This document shows, piece after piece, positions 31,611 through 40,077 of a DNA stretch of 64,000 nucleotides. The notes below the pieces were generated by a model, which made no database searches, was not told the DNA's origin, and saw only the letters and a list, made by a program, of their open reading frames with translations. This DNA comes from Massilia phosphatilytica (GTDB lineage Bacteria; Pseudomonadota; Gammaproteobacteria; Burkholderiales; Burkholderiaceae_D), in the NCBI RefSeq assembly GCF_002968015.1, contig NZ_PUIP01000001.1, forward strand, positions 186,001 to 250,000. The letters run 5' to 3'. Numbering within the stretch: the first letter of the stretch is position 1; every line of letters begins with the position of its first letter. A program made the translations under genes and the position numbers.

Positions 31611-31637
31611 AAAAAAAAGCCCGCTTGCGGCGGGCTT
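31611..31637 (-). terminator. hairpin with T-tract on the minus strand
   Basis: AAGCCCGC (31617-31624) pairs with GCGGGCTT (31630-31637) around a five-base loop. On the minus strand the stem is followed by eight T residues, a textbook intrinsic terminator. It would stop minus-strand transcription coming from above 31637, where no minus-strand gene is visible, and lies upstream of the acyltransferase start. On the plus strand only a weak T-rich stretch follows. Confidence 0.65.
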
Positions 31638-31706
31638 GAATCTATTTTCTTGGAGGAAGATAGAGGAGACGGTTCAGATTATGCGGGGGCGGAAGAAATA
31701 AATCCA

Positions 31707-31721
31707 ATCTGATTTTCAGAT
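31707..31721. promoter_or_regulatory. short inverted repeat
   Basis: ATCTGA and TCAGAT are perfect six-base arms around TTT, in the AT-rich stretch about 115 bases before the TPR/MORN gene. It could be an operator; no supporting regulator is adjacent. Confidence 0.25.
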
Positions 31722-31837
31722 ATCCATCATACAATTTTGAAATAATATGGCTGAGAGAATTGGTGACGATTGGAACTATGCGACCACTCTAGAATGAGAT
31801 GCTGTATTGCAAGCCTTCGTTCCCTCCATTCCCGCTC

Positions 31838-33967
31838 ATGAAAACTGCTTTCCTCAGCCGCGCACTATCCCTCCTGTTCCTGTCGATGCCGCTGGCCCAT
31901 GCCGGCGACGTGAGCGATCTTGTCGAGCAGAAGTGGATCGAAATCGACAGTCCGAATTTCCGGGTCGTCACCGAACAGCCCGAAGACGTCGCGCGCCGGA
32001 TGATCGTCGACCTGGAAAACCTGCGGCATATCTCGAACCGCGTGCGTGGCGCGGAATCGCTGCCGGGCCCGCCGCTCACGATCGTTGCGATGGGCCGGAG
32101 CAGCTTCGCGACCCTGGGGCTGCCCCGGGAGATCGCCGGCGTGTTCCAGTTGTCGCGCTACGGTTACGCGGCCATCGCCAGGATCGAGGATTACGTCACG
32201 TCGGCTGCGGCGAGCGATGTGTCGCGCGCGACCATCCTCCATGAATATCACCATTTCCTCCTGCGCTACTCGCCCGACACGACGGCGTATCCGAAATGGT
32301 ATAACGAAGGGATGTCCGAGTACTGGTCGTCGCTGGTCATCCAGGACGGCCGGGCGTGGTTCGGCCATCCGGTGGCAGGCAGCGGGCGTGAACACTGGCT
32401 GGTCGACATGTCGGGCCGGATCAATCTCGACACGAAATGGCTGTTCAACACGACCAGGCTCACCTACGACAACACGCGGTCCGGTGCCATGGACACCGCC
32501 CGCTTTTATGCCCGGGCGAACTACGCGATCCACTATTTCAATTCGAGTCCCGAACTGCGCAAGCAGCTCGCCCATTACCTGCGCCTGTACAACATGGGAC
32601 TGTCCACGGACCAGGCCGTGCGCTTTGCGTTCAAGAAGTCCTATGCGGAACTCGACGTCGACATGCGGAGATACGTGGACCGTCGCTTGATGGCACGCGG
32701 ATTTTCGATAGGCAAGGATGGCCTCGCGCTGCCGCAGGTCGAGGTGAAGGTCGCCAAACTCGACCTTGCCGCGACCTATGCCGTCCTGGCCGACGTGGTG
32801 CCGCGCTTCGCGAAGCGCGACAGCAAGGTGGCGAAGGAACTGATCGAGACGAATCTGAAACTGCACCCGGACGACCCGACGGCGAACAGCATTGCCGTCC
32901 AGCGTGGCGGCGGCGCCGATGGCTGGACCCGCCTGGGCGCGTTGCTGAAACGCTACCCGAAGGATGCGGGCCTGCTGGCCACGCGCGCCGAAGGGGCGTA
33001 CATGGCGGCGCTTGCCATGCGCGACACCGGCACACCCGGCTGGGAAGCGCCGCTCAAGGAGGCGCGCGACCTGGCCCGGCGCGCCATCACGGCGGACCCG
33101 TCGAATCCCCTGGCCTACTATACCCTGGGCCATGTGTACCGGCTCGCGCCCGACATCGGACCGGTACAGGAAGGTATCGCCGGCCTGGACAGCCTCGTCG
33201 TCTACGAACCGTCGCCCGGCAGTTTTCGCGCACTGGCCCACCTCTATCTGCGCAACAAACAATTGCTGGAAGCGGTCAAGAGCATGCGCAGCGCCGTCGC
33301 ATTCGACGCGGCGGGCAAGAATCCGCTCGATGCGCTGTTGATGGAAAACCTGGAAATCGTGGCCGACATGGGCGCGACGGCGACCCCGGTCGCCGGGGGC
33401 TTGCGCTACACGACCGATGCCGTGTACGAAGGCGCGCTAGTTGGCGGCAAGCCGGACGGGAAGGGCAAATGGTCGCGTCCGAACGGCAGTTACTACGAAG
33501 GTGACTTCGTGCACGGTCTGCCGTCGGGCCACGGCAAGCTGGTGAGCGAGCGGGGTGTCGCGTACGAGGGAGAATTTGCGGCGGGCATGGCGCGCGGGAT
33601 TGGGCGCATCAGCTTCCCGGCCGGCGGCAAGATGGTCTCGTACGATGGTGGCGTCGAAGACGCGGTGCCGTCCGGGCCCGGCATTCTCGTGACGCAGGAC
33701 GGACGCCTGGACGTCACGTTCGTGGAAGGCGAGGCCCATGGCGACGGCGTGTTCGTGCCGGCGCGCGGTGCCGTACCCGTCCGCGGGACATGGCGCTATG
33801 GCGCTTACCAATGGCCGGCGGCCGACAAGGTCGTGTTCGCCGGCGGCATCGACGGCGAAGGCCGGCGCCGCGGTGTGGGCTGGTGCCATGCGGCCGGATC
33901 GTTGCAGATCGATATGTGCCGCTACAAGGAGGATCGTCGGGTTGCCATCGAGACAGCGGACGACTGA
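31838..33967 (+). CDS. secreted HEXXH / TPR / MORN-repeat protein
   Basis: A 709-residue protein with a signal peptide (AFLSRALSLLFLSMPLAHA). Residues about 28-290 look like a peptidase-MA-type domain: HEYHH at 135-139 and a downstream Glu in YNEGMSEYW fit a gluzincin zinc site. A TPR-like helical region follows (about 330-500). Then come MORN repeats at about 540-640 (YEGALVGGKPDGKGKW, YYEGDFVHGLPSGHGKL, YEGEFAAGMARGIGRI). The start at 31838 gives the signal peptide; the frame opens at 31799. A periplasmic metalloprotease is likely, with substrate unknown. Confidence 0.78.
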   Translation: MKTAFLSRALSLLFLSMPLAHAGDVSDLVEQKWIEIDSPNFRVVTEQPEDVARRMIVDLENLRHISNRVRGAESLPGPPLTIVAMGRSSFATLGLPREIAGVFQLSRYGYAAIARIEDYVTSAAASDVSRATILHEYHHFLLRYSPDTTAYPKWYNEGMSEYWSSLVIQDGRAWFGHPVAGSGREHWLVDMSGRINLDTKWLFNTTRLTYDNTRSGAMDTARFYARANYAIHYFNSSPELRKQLAHYLRLYNMGLSTDQAVRFAFKKSYAELDVDMRRYVDRRLMARGFSIGKDGLALPQVEVKVAKLDLAATYAVLADVVPRFAKRDSKVAKELIETNLKLHPDDPTANSIAVQRGGGADGWTRLGALLKRYPKDAGLLATRAEGAYMAALAMRDTGTPGWEAPLKEARDLARRAITADPSNPLAYYTLGHVYRLAPDIGPVQEGIAGLDSLVVYEPSPGSFRALAHLYLRNKQLLEAVKSMRSAVAFDAAGKNPLDALLMENLEIVADMGATATPVAGGLRYTTDAVYEGALVGGKPDGKGKWSRPNGSYYEGDFVHGLPSGHGKLVSERGVAYEGEFAAGMARGIGRISFPAGGKMVSYDGGVEDAVPSGPGILVTQDGRLDVTFVEGEAHGDGVFVPARGAVPVRGTWRYGAYQWPAADKVVFAGGIDGEGRRRGVGWCHAAGSLQIDMCRYKEDRRVAIETADD

Positions 33968-34011
33968 AGCGCTACAATGGATTTCTTCGACCATCGAACG
34001 AAAGCCCTTCC

Positions 34012-34947
34012 ATGCACGTGCGCACCGTCCTCGCCCTCCCTGGCCTCCTGCTGACCCTGTCGTACGCGGCCAGTGCCCACGCCGCCCCGGCCTGCGGCGC
34101 GGCACCGACCGGTGAACTGCGCGCGGAGCGTATCGCGAGCGTGCAGCCGTCGCGCAGCGAGCCGGGCCTGTACGAAGGCCCCGTCTGGATCAAGGATGCG
34201 CTGTACTTTTCCGATTTCAGTTTCGCGCCCGGCTTCCCGTCCCGCATCCGCAAGCTGGCCGCGGACGGCACGGTGATCACGGTGGTGGAGGACAGCGGCA
34301 GCAATGGCCTCGCCGTCGATGCGCATGGTGACCTGGTCGCGGCCACGCACAAGTACAAGGCGTTGTCCCGCTATGCCATCGCGGACGGCAAGCGCACGAC
34401 GCTGGCCGCCGACTACAAAGGCCAGGTGTTCAACTCACCGAACGACATCGCCATCGCCAGGGATGGCACGATCTATTTCACGGATCCGGATTTCCAGAAG
34501 GCGGCGGCGCCGGGCGGGCAGCCCGTCACGGGTGTGTACCGCATCGGCACGGACGGCAAAGTCTCGCTCGTGGACGGCAGCCGGCCGAACCCGAACGGCG
34601 TCTCGCTGTCGCCGGCCGGCGACGTGCTGTACGTGAACGCGGGCGACGGTTTCCTGCGCGCCTACCCGATCGTCAACGGTGTGCCGGGACGGGGCCGCGA
34701 CATCGTGAAAGGGCTCGACATCCCGGACGGCATGGCCGTCGATTGCCACGGCAACCTGTATGTGACCGAGCACCCGGCCAAGCGGGTGCGCGTGTTCTCG
34801 CCGCAGGGCAAGGAGCTCGCAACGATCCGCACCGACGCCAACGTGACGAATGCCGCGTTCGGCGGCGCCGACGGCAAGACGCTGTTCCTGACGGGCGCCG
34901 GCGCCGTCTGGCAGATCCGGCTGGACGTCACCGGATCGCCGTACTAA
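34012..34947 (+). CDS. SMP-30/gluconolactonase family protein
   Basis: A 311-residue exported six-bladed beta-propeller enzyme with a signal peptide (VLALPGLLLTLSYAASAHA). The divalent-metal ligands of the family are in place as Glu in YEGPVW, Asn in SPND and Asp in PDGMAVD. Members hydrolyse sugar lactones or similar esters; the exact substrate cannot be read. The ATG at 34012 is chosen from the signal peptide; the frame is open to 33790 inside the preceding gene. It converges with the sugar oxidoreductase gene. Confidence 0.85.
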   Translation: MHVRTVLALPGLLLTLSYAASAHAAPACGAAPTGELRAERIASVQPSRSEPGLYEGPVWIKDALYFSDFSFAPGFPSRIRKLAADGTVITVVEDSGSNGLAVDAHGDLVAATHKYKALSRYAIADGKRTTLAADYKGQVFNSPNDIAIARDGTIYFTDPDFQKAAAPGGQPVTGVYRIGTDGKVSLVDGSRPNPNGVSLSPAGDVLYVNAGDGFLRAYPIVNGVPGRGRDIVKGLDIPDGMAVDCHGNLYVTEHPAKRVRVFSPQGKELATIRTDANVTNAAFGGADGKTLFLTGAGAVWQIRLDVTGSPY

Positions 34948-34967
34948 GCCGTACCAGGTCAGCAGTA

Positions 34968-36077
34968 TCAGGCCTTCAGCACGATGCGCTTCTGCTCGCG
35001 CGCCGACTGGTAGATCGCCTCGATGATGCGCAGGTCGCGCAGGCCCTCCTCGCCGGCGACGATCGGCTCGCGGTCCTGCAGCACGCATTGCGCCATGTGG
35101 TCGAGCTGGCCGGCCCATTGCGTGGCGCCGGGGCCCGGCGGCGGGGTGACTTCTTTTTCGCGGCCATTGCCGACCCACATGCGGTTGCCGTGGTATCCGG
35201 TCGCCGGTTCCATGTCGATGCGGCCCTTGTCGCCCACCAGCAGGATGTGGTTCTGGTTGGCGCTGTACATCGACTGGCACGAGCCGATCACGCCGGACGG
35301 GAATTCCAGCTGGAAGCCGATCATGTCTTCCACCTCGCGGAAGCGCGGGTCCTTGCGGTCCGTCGTTTCCTGGGCGTAGACGGCGGTCGGTTCCTCGCCC
35401 GTCATGTAACGCGCCGCGTTGAGGGCGTAGATGCCGATGTCCATCATCGAGCCGCCGCCGGCCAGCGCCTTTTTCAGGCGCCACGCGTTCGGGTTGTTAA
35501 ACGTGAAGCCGTGCTCGGAGCGGAAATAGCGCAGCTTGCCGATCTCGCCCGCGCGCGCGATGCGGCGCGCTTCCAGGTTGAACGGCTCGAAGTGGCAGCG
35601 GTAGCCGATCATCAGTTTCTTGCCGGCCTGGCGGCACGCCGCGATCATCGCTTCGCATTCGGCCGATGACACGGCCATCGGCTTTTCGCACAGCACGTGC
35701 TTGCCAGCCTTGGCCGCACGGATCGTGTACTCGGCATGCATCGAGACGGGCAGGCAGACGTACACGATGTCGATGTCCGGGTTGTTGCGGATCTCGTCGT
35801 AATTCTGGTAGTTATAGAGGTTCTTTTCCGGGACGCCGTATTCCTGCGCCACGCGCTTGGCCTTGGCCGGGTCGCCGCTGACCAGCGCGACGAGACGGCT
35901 GTTCTTGCAGTTCTTGAATTGCGGGATGATGATGCCGAGGCCGTACGAACCGAGCCCGACGATCGCATAGCCGAGCTTGCGATCGGGCGGGGCCGCCCAT
36001 GCCATGCCTCCCATCGCACCCGCCGCCAGCGCGCCGCCGGCGGCAAGGACCAGACCTCGCCGATTCCTGTCGATCAT
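34968..36077 (-). CDS. Gfo/Idh/MocA family oxidoreductase, exported
   Basis: A 369-residue NAD(P)-dependent sugar oxidoreductase with YAIVGLGSYG as the Rossmann motif near residue 40 and EKPMA, the conserved family catalytic-region motif. The leader RNRRGLVLAAGGALAAGAMGGMA looks like a twin-arginine signal, similar to glucose-fructose oxidoreductase, which carries tightly bound cofactor. The AAAGGAG site before the ATG at 36077 fixes the start. A LacI-type operator sits 21 bases upstream. It is probably periplasmic sugar or sugar-acid metabolism; substrate unknown. Confidence 0.88.
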   Translation of the reverse strand: MIDRNRRGLVLAAGGALAAGAMGGMAWAAPPDRKLGYAIVGLGSYGLGIIIPQFKNCKNSRLVALVSGDPAKAKRVAQEYGVPEKNLYNYQNYDEIRNNPDIDIVYVCLPVSMHAEYTIRAAKAGKHVLCEKPMAVSSAECEAMIAACRQAGKKLMIGYRCHFEPFNLEARRIARAGEIGKLRYFRSEHGFTFNNPNAWRLKKALAGGGSMMDIGIYALNAARYMTGEEPTAVYAQETTDRKDPRFREVEDMIGFQLEFPSGVIGSCQSMYSANQNHILLVGDKGRIDMEPATGYHGNRMWVGNGREKEVTPPPGPGATQWAGQLDHMAQCVLQDREPIVAGEEGLRDLRIIEAIYQSAREQKRIVLKA

Positions 36078-36097
36078 CACGTCTCCTTTGTTATGGA

Positions 36098-36111
36098 TGT
36101 TAGCGCTCACA
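36098..36111. promoter_or_regulatory. LacI/GalR-type operator
   Basis: TGTTAGCGCTCACA differs at one position from the perfect palindrome TGTTAGCGCTAACA, the style bound by LacI/GalR-family repressors. It lies 21 bases upstream of the oxidoreductase ATG, in a good place to block the gene's promoter. No LacI-type regulator gene is in the window. Confidence 0.65.
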
Positions 36112-36154
36112 GTCGCGTTCTCATTTTAATACGAATGTACGGCCGCGCCCACAG

Positions 36155-36164
36155 TTGGCGCCAA
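36155..36164. promoter_or_regulatory. TTGGCGCCAA palindrome
   Basis: A ten-base perfect palindrome between the oxidoreductase and S53 peptidase genes, about 80 bases before the peptidase ATG. It may be a second operator for either divergent gene; its short length leaves chance possible. Confidence 0.25.
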
Positions 36165-36243
36165 TCAACAAGCGGCCTACCCCGGCGCGCACACTGACAG
36201 ATGGTGCCCGGAACGGCCGGGCCATCTTTCAATGAGGTGAATC

Positions 36244-37869
36244 ATGGTCAAACTCCAGGGCAGCGTGCCCGTTACCATCGCCGACATGCGGTCCCTCGGG
36301 CCGGCGCCGGCCGATGAACGCATCGACGTGACCGTCTTCGTGCGCCGTCGCGCGCCGCTGGTGCCGCATCCGCTCGATGCGAAACCGGGGCAGCGGCGCT
36401 ATCTTACGCGCGCCGAATTCGCTGCACAGCACGGCGCCAGCGATGCCGACCTCGACGCGGTCGCCGCGTTCGCCCAGCGGGCCGGGCTCGTCGTCGTCGA
36501 ACGCCGGCCCGCGGCGCGCAGCATCGTCCTGTCCGGGACGGCAGGCCAGGTGACCGCCGCGTTCGGCACATCGATCGAACGGGTCGAGCACGCGGCCGGC
36601 ATCTCGCGCCGCCGCACGGCGCCCGTGCACCTGCCGCCGGAACTGGACGGCATCGTCGAAGGCGTGTTCGGCATCGACGACGTGCCCATCGCGAAGCCGC
36701 ATTTCAAGTTTTCCAAAGAGTCCGCGCAGGCCGCCTTGAACGCCTCGATGCCGTCCGCGTCCGGCGCCGCGCCGGCGGACGCGCATGTCGAGGCCCAGGC
36801 CGCCGCGGGCTTCACGGGCGCCGACATGGCGAAGCTGTACGACTTCCCGGCCGGCCTGGATGGCAGCGGCCAGTGCATCGCCATCATCGAACTGGGCGGC
36901 GGCTACCGCAGCGCCGACCTGAAAGCCTACTTCAAGAGCCTGGGCATGCATGTGCCGCATGTGACGGCCGTGTCCGTCGACGGCGGCAAGAACAGCCCGT
37001 CGCTGCCGTGGAGCGCCGATGCCGAGGTCATGCTGGACATCGAGGTCGCGGGCGCCGTCGCGCCGAAAGCGCAGATCGCCGTCTATTTCGCGCCGAACAG
37101 CGAGCAGGGCTTCGTCGATGCGATCGCGGCCGCCGTCCACGACGACGTGCGCAAGCCGTCCGTGATCTCGATCAGCTGGGGCGCGCCGGAATCGGAATGG
37201 ACGGACCAGGGCCTGGCCGCGATGGACCAGGCGTTCGAGGCCGCGGCCGCGCTGGGCGTGACGGTATGCTGCGCGGCGGGCGACGCCGGCGCGCACGACC
37301 AGAACCCGGACAACGGCACGCCGGACGGCCTCGCGCATGCGGACTTCCCCGCGTCCAGCCCGTACGTGCTGGGTTGCGGCGGCACGCGCGTGACCGTCAG
37401 CGGCACGACCATCGCCAGCGAGACGGTATGGAATGACGATTCCGCCAGCAGCGCGACCGGCGGCGGCGTCAGCGACGTGTTCGCACTGCCGGCCTGGCAG
37501 GCGGACGCCGGCGTGCCGGCGTCGATCAACCCGGGCGGGCACGTCGGCCGCGGCGTGCCGGACGTGGCCGGCAATGCGTCGCCCGCGACGGGCTACCGGG
37601 TGCGGGTCGACTTCATGACGTACACGATCGGGGGTACGAGCGCCGTCTCGCCGCTGTATGCGGGGCTCGTCGCGCTGCTGAACCAGAAGCTGCCGCAGCA
37701 CGTGGGCTGGCTCAATCCACTGCTGTACGGCCCGCTGGCGGGCAACGGCGCGATGCGCGACATCACGCGTGGCGACAACGGCGGCTACACGGCCGGGGCC
37801 GGCTGGGATGCGTGCACGGGCTGGGGCGTGCCGGTCGGCTCGAAGCTGCTGGCGGCGCTGGAAGCCTGA
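36244..37869 (+). CDS. S53 (sedolisin/kumamolisin-type) peptidase
   Basis: A 541-residue acid serine-carboxyl peptidase. Residues about 1-150 are the pro-domain (RRYLTRAEFAAQHGASDADL). The catalytic domain has E261 and D265 (AEVMLDIEV), oxyanion Asp D347 (AAGDAG) and nucleophile S466 (TIGGTSAVSP). The C-terminal DITRGDNGGYTAGAGWDACTG is the calcium site. No standard signal peptide is visible, as in some kumamolisins. AATGAGGTG precedes the ATG. All catalytic residues are present. Confidence 0.92.
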   Translation: MVKLQGSVPVTIADMRSLGPAPADERIDVTVFVRRRAPLVPHPLDAKPGQRRYLTRAEFAAQHGASDADLDAVAAFAQRAGLVVVERRPAARSIVLSGTAGQVTAAFGTSIERVEHAAGISRRRTAPVHLPPELDGIVEGVFGIDDVPIAKPHFKFSKESAQAALNASMPSASGAAPADAHVEAQAAAGFTGADMAKLYDFPAGLDGSGQCIAIIELGGGYRSADLKAYFKSLGMHVPHVTAVSVDGGKNSPSLPWSADAEVMLDIEVAGAVAPKAQIAVYFAPNSEQGFVDAIAAAVHDDVRKPSVISISWGAPESEWTDQGLAAMDQAFEAAAALGVTVCCAAGDAGAHDQNPDNGTPDGLAHADFPASSPYVLGCGGTRVTVSGTTIASETVWNDDSASSATGGGVSDVFALPAWQADAGVPASINPGGHVGRGVPDVAGNASPATGYRVRVDFMTYTIGGTSAVSPLYAGLVALLNQKLPQHVGWLNPLLYGPLAGNGAMRDITRGDNGGYTAGAGWDACTGWGVPVGSKLLAALEA

Positions 37870-37870
37870 T

Positions 37871-38593
37871 TCAAGAAGGGTTCAACCGCGCCAGCACGTC
37901 GGCGCGGTACTGGCGGCTGCACGGCACCCGCGCGCCGCCACGCAGCACCAATTCGCCATCGCCCTTGTCCAGCGTGACCACGCGCTCGATCCAACCGGCG
38001 GCCACGGCGGCGCGCCGGTGGCAGCGGATGAAGCCGGCGCCGAGCCGGTCGACGAGGCCGGCCAGGGTCTGGCGCAGCAACGGGCTGCCCGATGCCGTGT
38101 GCAGCACGACGTAGTTGTCGGCCGTCTCGATCCACTGGATGTCCGCGACGCGCACGACCCGCGTGATGCCGCGTTCGCTCACGAGCAATTGTTCCAGCGG
38201 CGCGGGCGGCAGCGCGGCGGCCCGGCCGTCGACCTTGGCCGCCAGTTTTTTCCGCAGGCGCGCCAGCGCGCGCGCGAGGCGTTCGCCGTCGTAGGGCTTG
38301 AGCAGGTAATCGATGGCGTCGCAGTCGAACGCCTGGCAGGCATAGCGTTCGTACGCCGTGACGAACACGACGAGCGGCGCCGGTTCCGGCAGCGACGCGG
38401 CCAGTTCGATGCCGGACAGCTCGGGCATCTCGATGTCGAGCAGCAGCGCGTCCGGGCGGAAGCTGGCAATCCGCTCCAGTGCATCGATGCCGTCGGCCGC
38501 TTCCTCGACGGCCGTGACGCCGTCCTGCTGCGCGAGCAGGTGACGCAGCTTGGCGCGGGCAGGGCGCTCGTCGTCGACGATCAGCAGACGCAT
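37871..38593 (-). CDS. LytTR-type response regulator
   Basis: A 240-residue regulator. Residues 1-115 form a receiver (LLIVDDERPARAKL with D7/D8; LLLDIEMPELSG with the phospho-acceptor; K in YLLKPYDG). Residues about 135-235 form a LytTR DNA-binding domain (IQWIETADNYVVLHTASG, FIRCHRRAAVA). It lies seven bases after the paired kinase stop. It begins at the ATG at 38593 rather than the upstream in-frame start, which would add a non-homologous leader. Target genes are unknown. Confidence 0.92.
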   Translation of the reverse strand: MRLLIVDDERPARAKLRHLLAQQDGVTAVEEAADGIDALERIASFRPDALLLDIEMPELSGIELAASLPEPAPLVVFVTAYERYACQAFDCDAIDYLLKPYDGERLARALARLRKKLAAKVDGRAAALPPAPLEQLLVSERGITRVVRVADIQWIETADNYVVLHTASGSPLLRQTLAGLVDRLGAGFIRCHRRAAVAAGWIERVVTLDKGDGELVLRGGARVPCSRQYRADVLARLNPS

Positions 38594-38600
38594 GTGAACC

Positions 38601-39674
38601 TCAGCATGGGAGTCGCATTTCGGCACGCACGCCGCCCTGCGGCCGCGCCGTGAGGTCGAGCCGGCCCGCGTCGCCGTACAAGGCCTGGATGCGGGCGCGC
38701 AGGTTAGCCAGGCCGATGCCGCCGGGACGTTCCGACGCCGCCAGCTTCCCGGCGTCATCCTCGACGCCCAGCACGAGCTCGTCGCCTTCGCGGCAGACGG
38801 ACACGGCGATGTGCGTCTGGCCGCGGCGCCGTTCGACCGTGTGCTTGAACACGTTTTCCAGCAGCGGCTGCAGGCTCATCACGGGTACTTCGCGGTCGAG
38901 CAGGGCGTCGTCGACCTGCCAGTCGATGGCGACGCGGTCCGCGAAGCGCTCGGCCATCACGTCCGCGTAGCCGCGTGCGAGGCGCAGCTCGGTCGCGAGG
39001 GGTGCGGCGTGGCGGTCGCCGAGGGCCAGCGTTTCGCGCAGCACGTCGGCCAGTTGGGTGAGTGTCGCGTCGGCCCTGGCCGGGTCCGTCCAGATCAATG
39101 CCGACACCGTGTTCAGCGCATTGAACAGGAAGTGGGGCTGCATCTGCTGGCCGAGCCGCTGCAATTGCGCCTGGCGCAGCAGGGTGTTCGAACGTTCCGC
39201 GCGCAGCCGCGCGTCGAGCAGGGCGCGGTAGGATTGCACGCCGAAGCGGATCGCCATGAACAGGCCGAAGAAGATGGTGATCTTCATCGATTCGTACACG
39301 AACAGTTGCGGCACGGGGTCGTGCCGGTACGTCTCGCCGACGAGGGCATACACGCCATGGCGCAGGCCGAAGGCGAGGGGCACGAAGGCGATCCAGTACA
39401 TCGGCAGCCAGCGCGACTGGCGCGCGAACCAGCGCGAGGGCGTGCCGAGCAGGCCGTCGTCCGTGTGCGACCAGCGCAGTTGAACGAGCGCCAGTGCGGT
39501 CACGACGAGTGCCGAGGAACCTTCCCACAGCAGTGGTTTCCAGATCGCGTGGCTGTGCTCGTTGCGCACGAAGTCCTGCACGGCGACGAGCATCATCAGG
39601 ATCCAGAACAGGATCCAGGCGGACACGAAAATCGCGTTGCGGCGCAGGAAGGTCATGCGGCGATGATCGGCCAT
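38601..39674 (-). CDS. LytS/YehU-type sensor histidine kinase
   Basis: A 357-residue membrane kinase with four or more hydrophobic helices in the first 150 residues. The His_kinase motif is LGQQMQPHFLFNALNTVS (phospho-accepting His), and the C-terminal ATP-binding region has NVFKHTVERR and GGIGLANLRARIQALYG. Starts at 39698 (GTG), 39674 and 39656 are all possible; 39674 is only a compromise. It is co-transcribed with the LytTR regulator. Confidence 0.88.
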   Translation of the reverse strand: MADHRRMTFLRRNAIFVSAWILFWILMMLVAVQDFVRNEHSHAIWKPLLWEGSSALVVTALALVQLRWSHTDDGLLGTPSRWFARQSRWLPMYWIAFVPLAFGLRHGVYALVGETYRHDPVPQLFVYESMKITIFFGLFMAIRFGVQSYRALLDARLRAERSNTLLRQAQLQRLGQQMQPHFLFNALNTVSALIWTDPARADATLTQLADVLRETLALGDRHAAPLATELRLARGYADVMAERFADRVAIDWQVDDALLDREVPVMSLQPLLENVFKHTVERRRGQTHIAVSVCREGDELVLGVEDDAGKLAASERPGGIGLANLRARIQALYGDAGRLDLTARPQGGVRAEMRLPC

Positions 39675-39762
39675 CCTTCGGTGATTGTCAAAAGGCACGG
39701 GTGCGGCATCGGTGCCGCGGTTCTGCTAACGTCGAGCCGGCAAACCATCCCAGGAGGAGCAC

Positions 39763-40074
39763 ATGGAACGTTTCCTGTTCGTGTACCACGGCAAACCGGG
39801 CGCCGATTCGGACACGCGTCACGACCTGGCGCGCTGGGCCGCGTGGTTCGACAGCATGGGTTCGCGCGTCGCCGACCGCGGCAGCCTCACGCACAGCGCC
39901 GTCGAAGTGCCGCGCCGCCTGCTCGGGCCGAAGGAATCCGCGAGTTCGCTGTGCGGCTATTCGGTCGTCGAGGCGGCGGATTTCAACGAAGCCGTCGAGA
40001 TCGGCGAACGCTGTCCCATCTTCGACGAGGGCGGCTCGGTCGAGATCGCGCGGCTGACGATCCCGCTGTCGTAA
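39763..40074 (+). CDS. YCII-related domain protein
   Basis: A 103-residue protein resembling the YCII/DGPF-type dimeric alpha-beta barrel fold: RFLFVYHGKPG at the start, LCGYSVVEAADFNEAVEIGERCP in the middle and VEIARLTIPL at the end. The AGGAGGAGCAC site precedes the ATG. Functions of such proteins vary (catabolic enzymes, ECF-sigma-factor partners), and none can be claimed here. It stands alone between divergent and convergent neighbours. Confidence 0.75.
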   Translation: MERFLFVYHGKPGADSDTRHDLARWAAWFDSMGSRVADRGSLTHSAVEVPRRLLGPKESASSLCGYSVVEAADFNEAVEIGERCPIFDEGGSVEIARLTIPLS

Positions 40075-40077
40075 GGA

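Larger units (their letters stand above)
31489..31837. other. AT-rich intergenic region
   Basis: About 350 bases between the divergent acyltransferase and TPR/MORN genes. The first 120 bases are GC-rich and hold a hairpin with an A-tract (listed separately). From 31640 the sequence becomes AT-rich and should hold the promoter of the downstream gene, but no clear -35/-10 pair with good spacing was found. No convincing small gene is seen. Confidence 0.5.

Noticed and set aside
31470..31712. 80-residue plus-strand frame upstream of the TPR/MORN gene
   Set aside because: It spans the hairpin with the A-tract, has no ribosome-binding site and no coding-like codon use.
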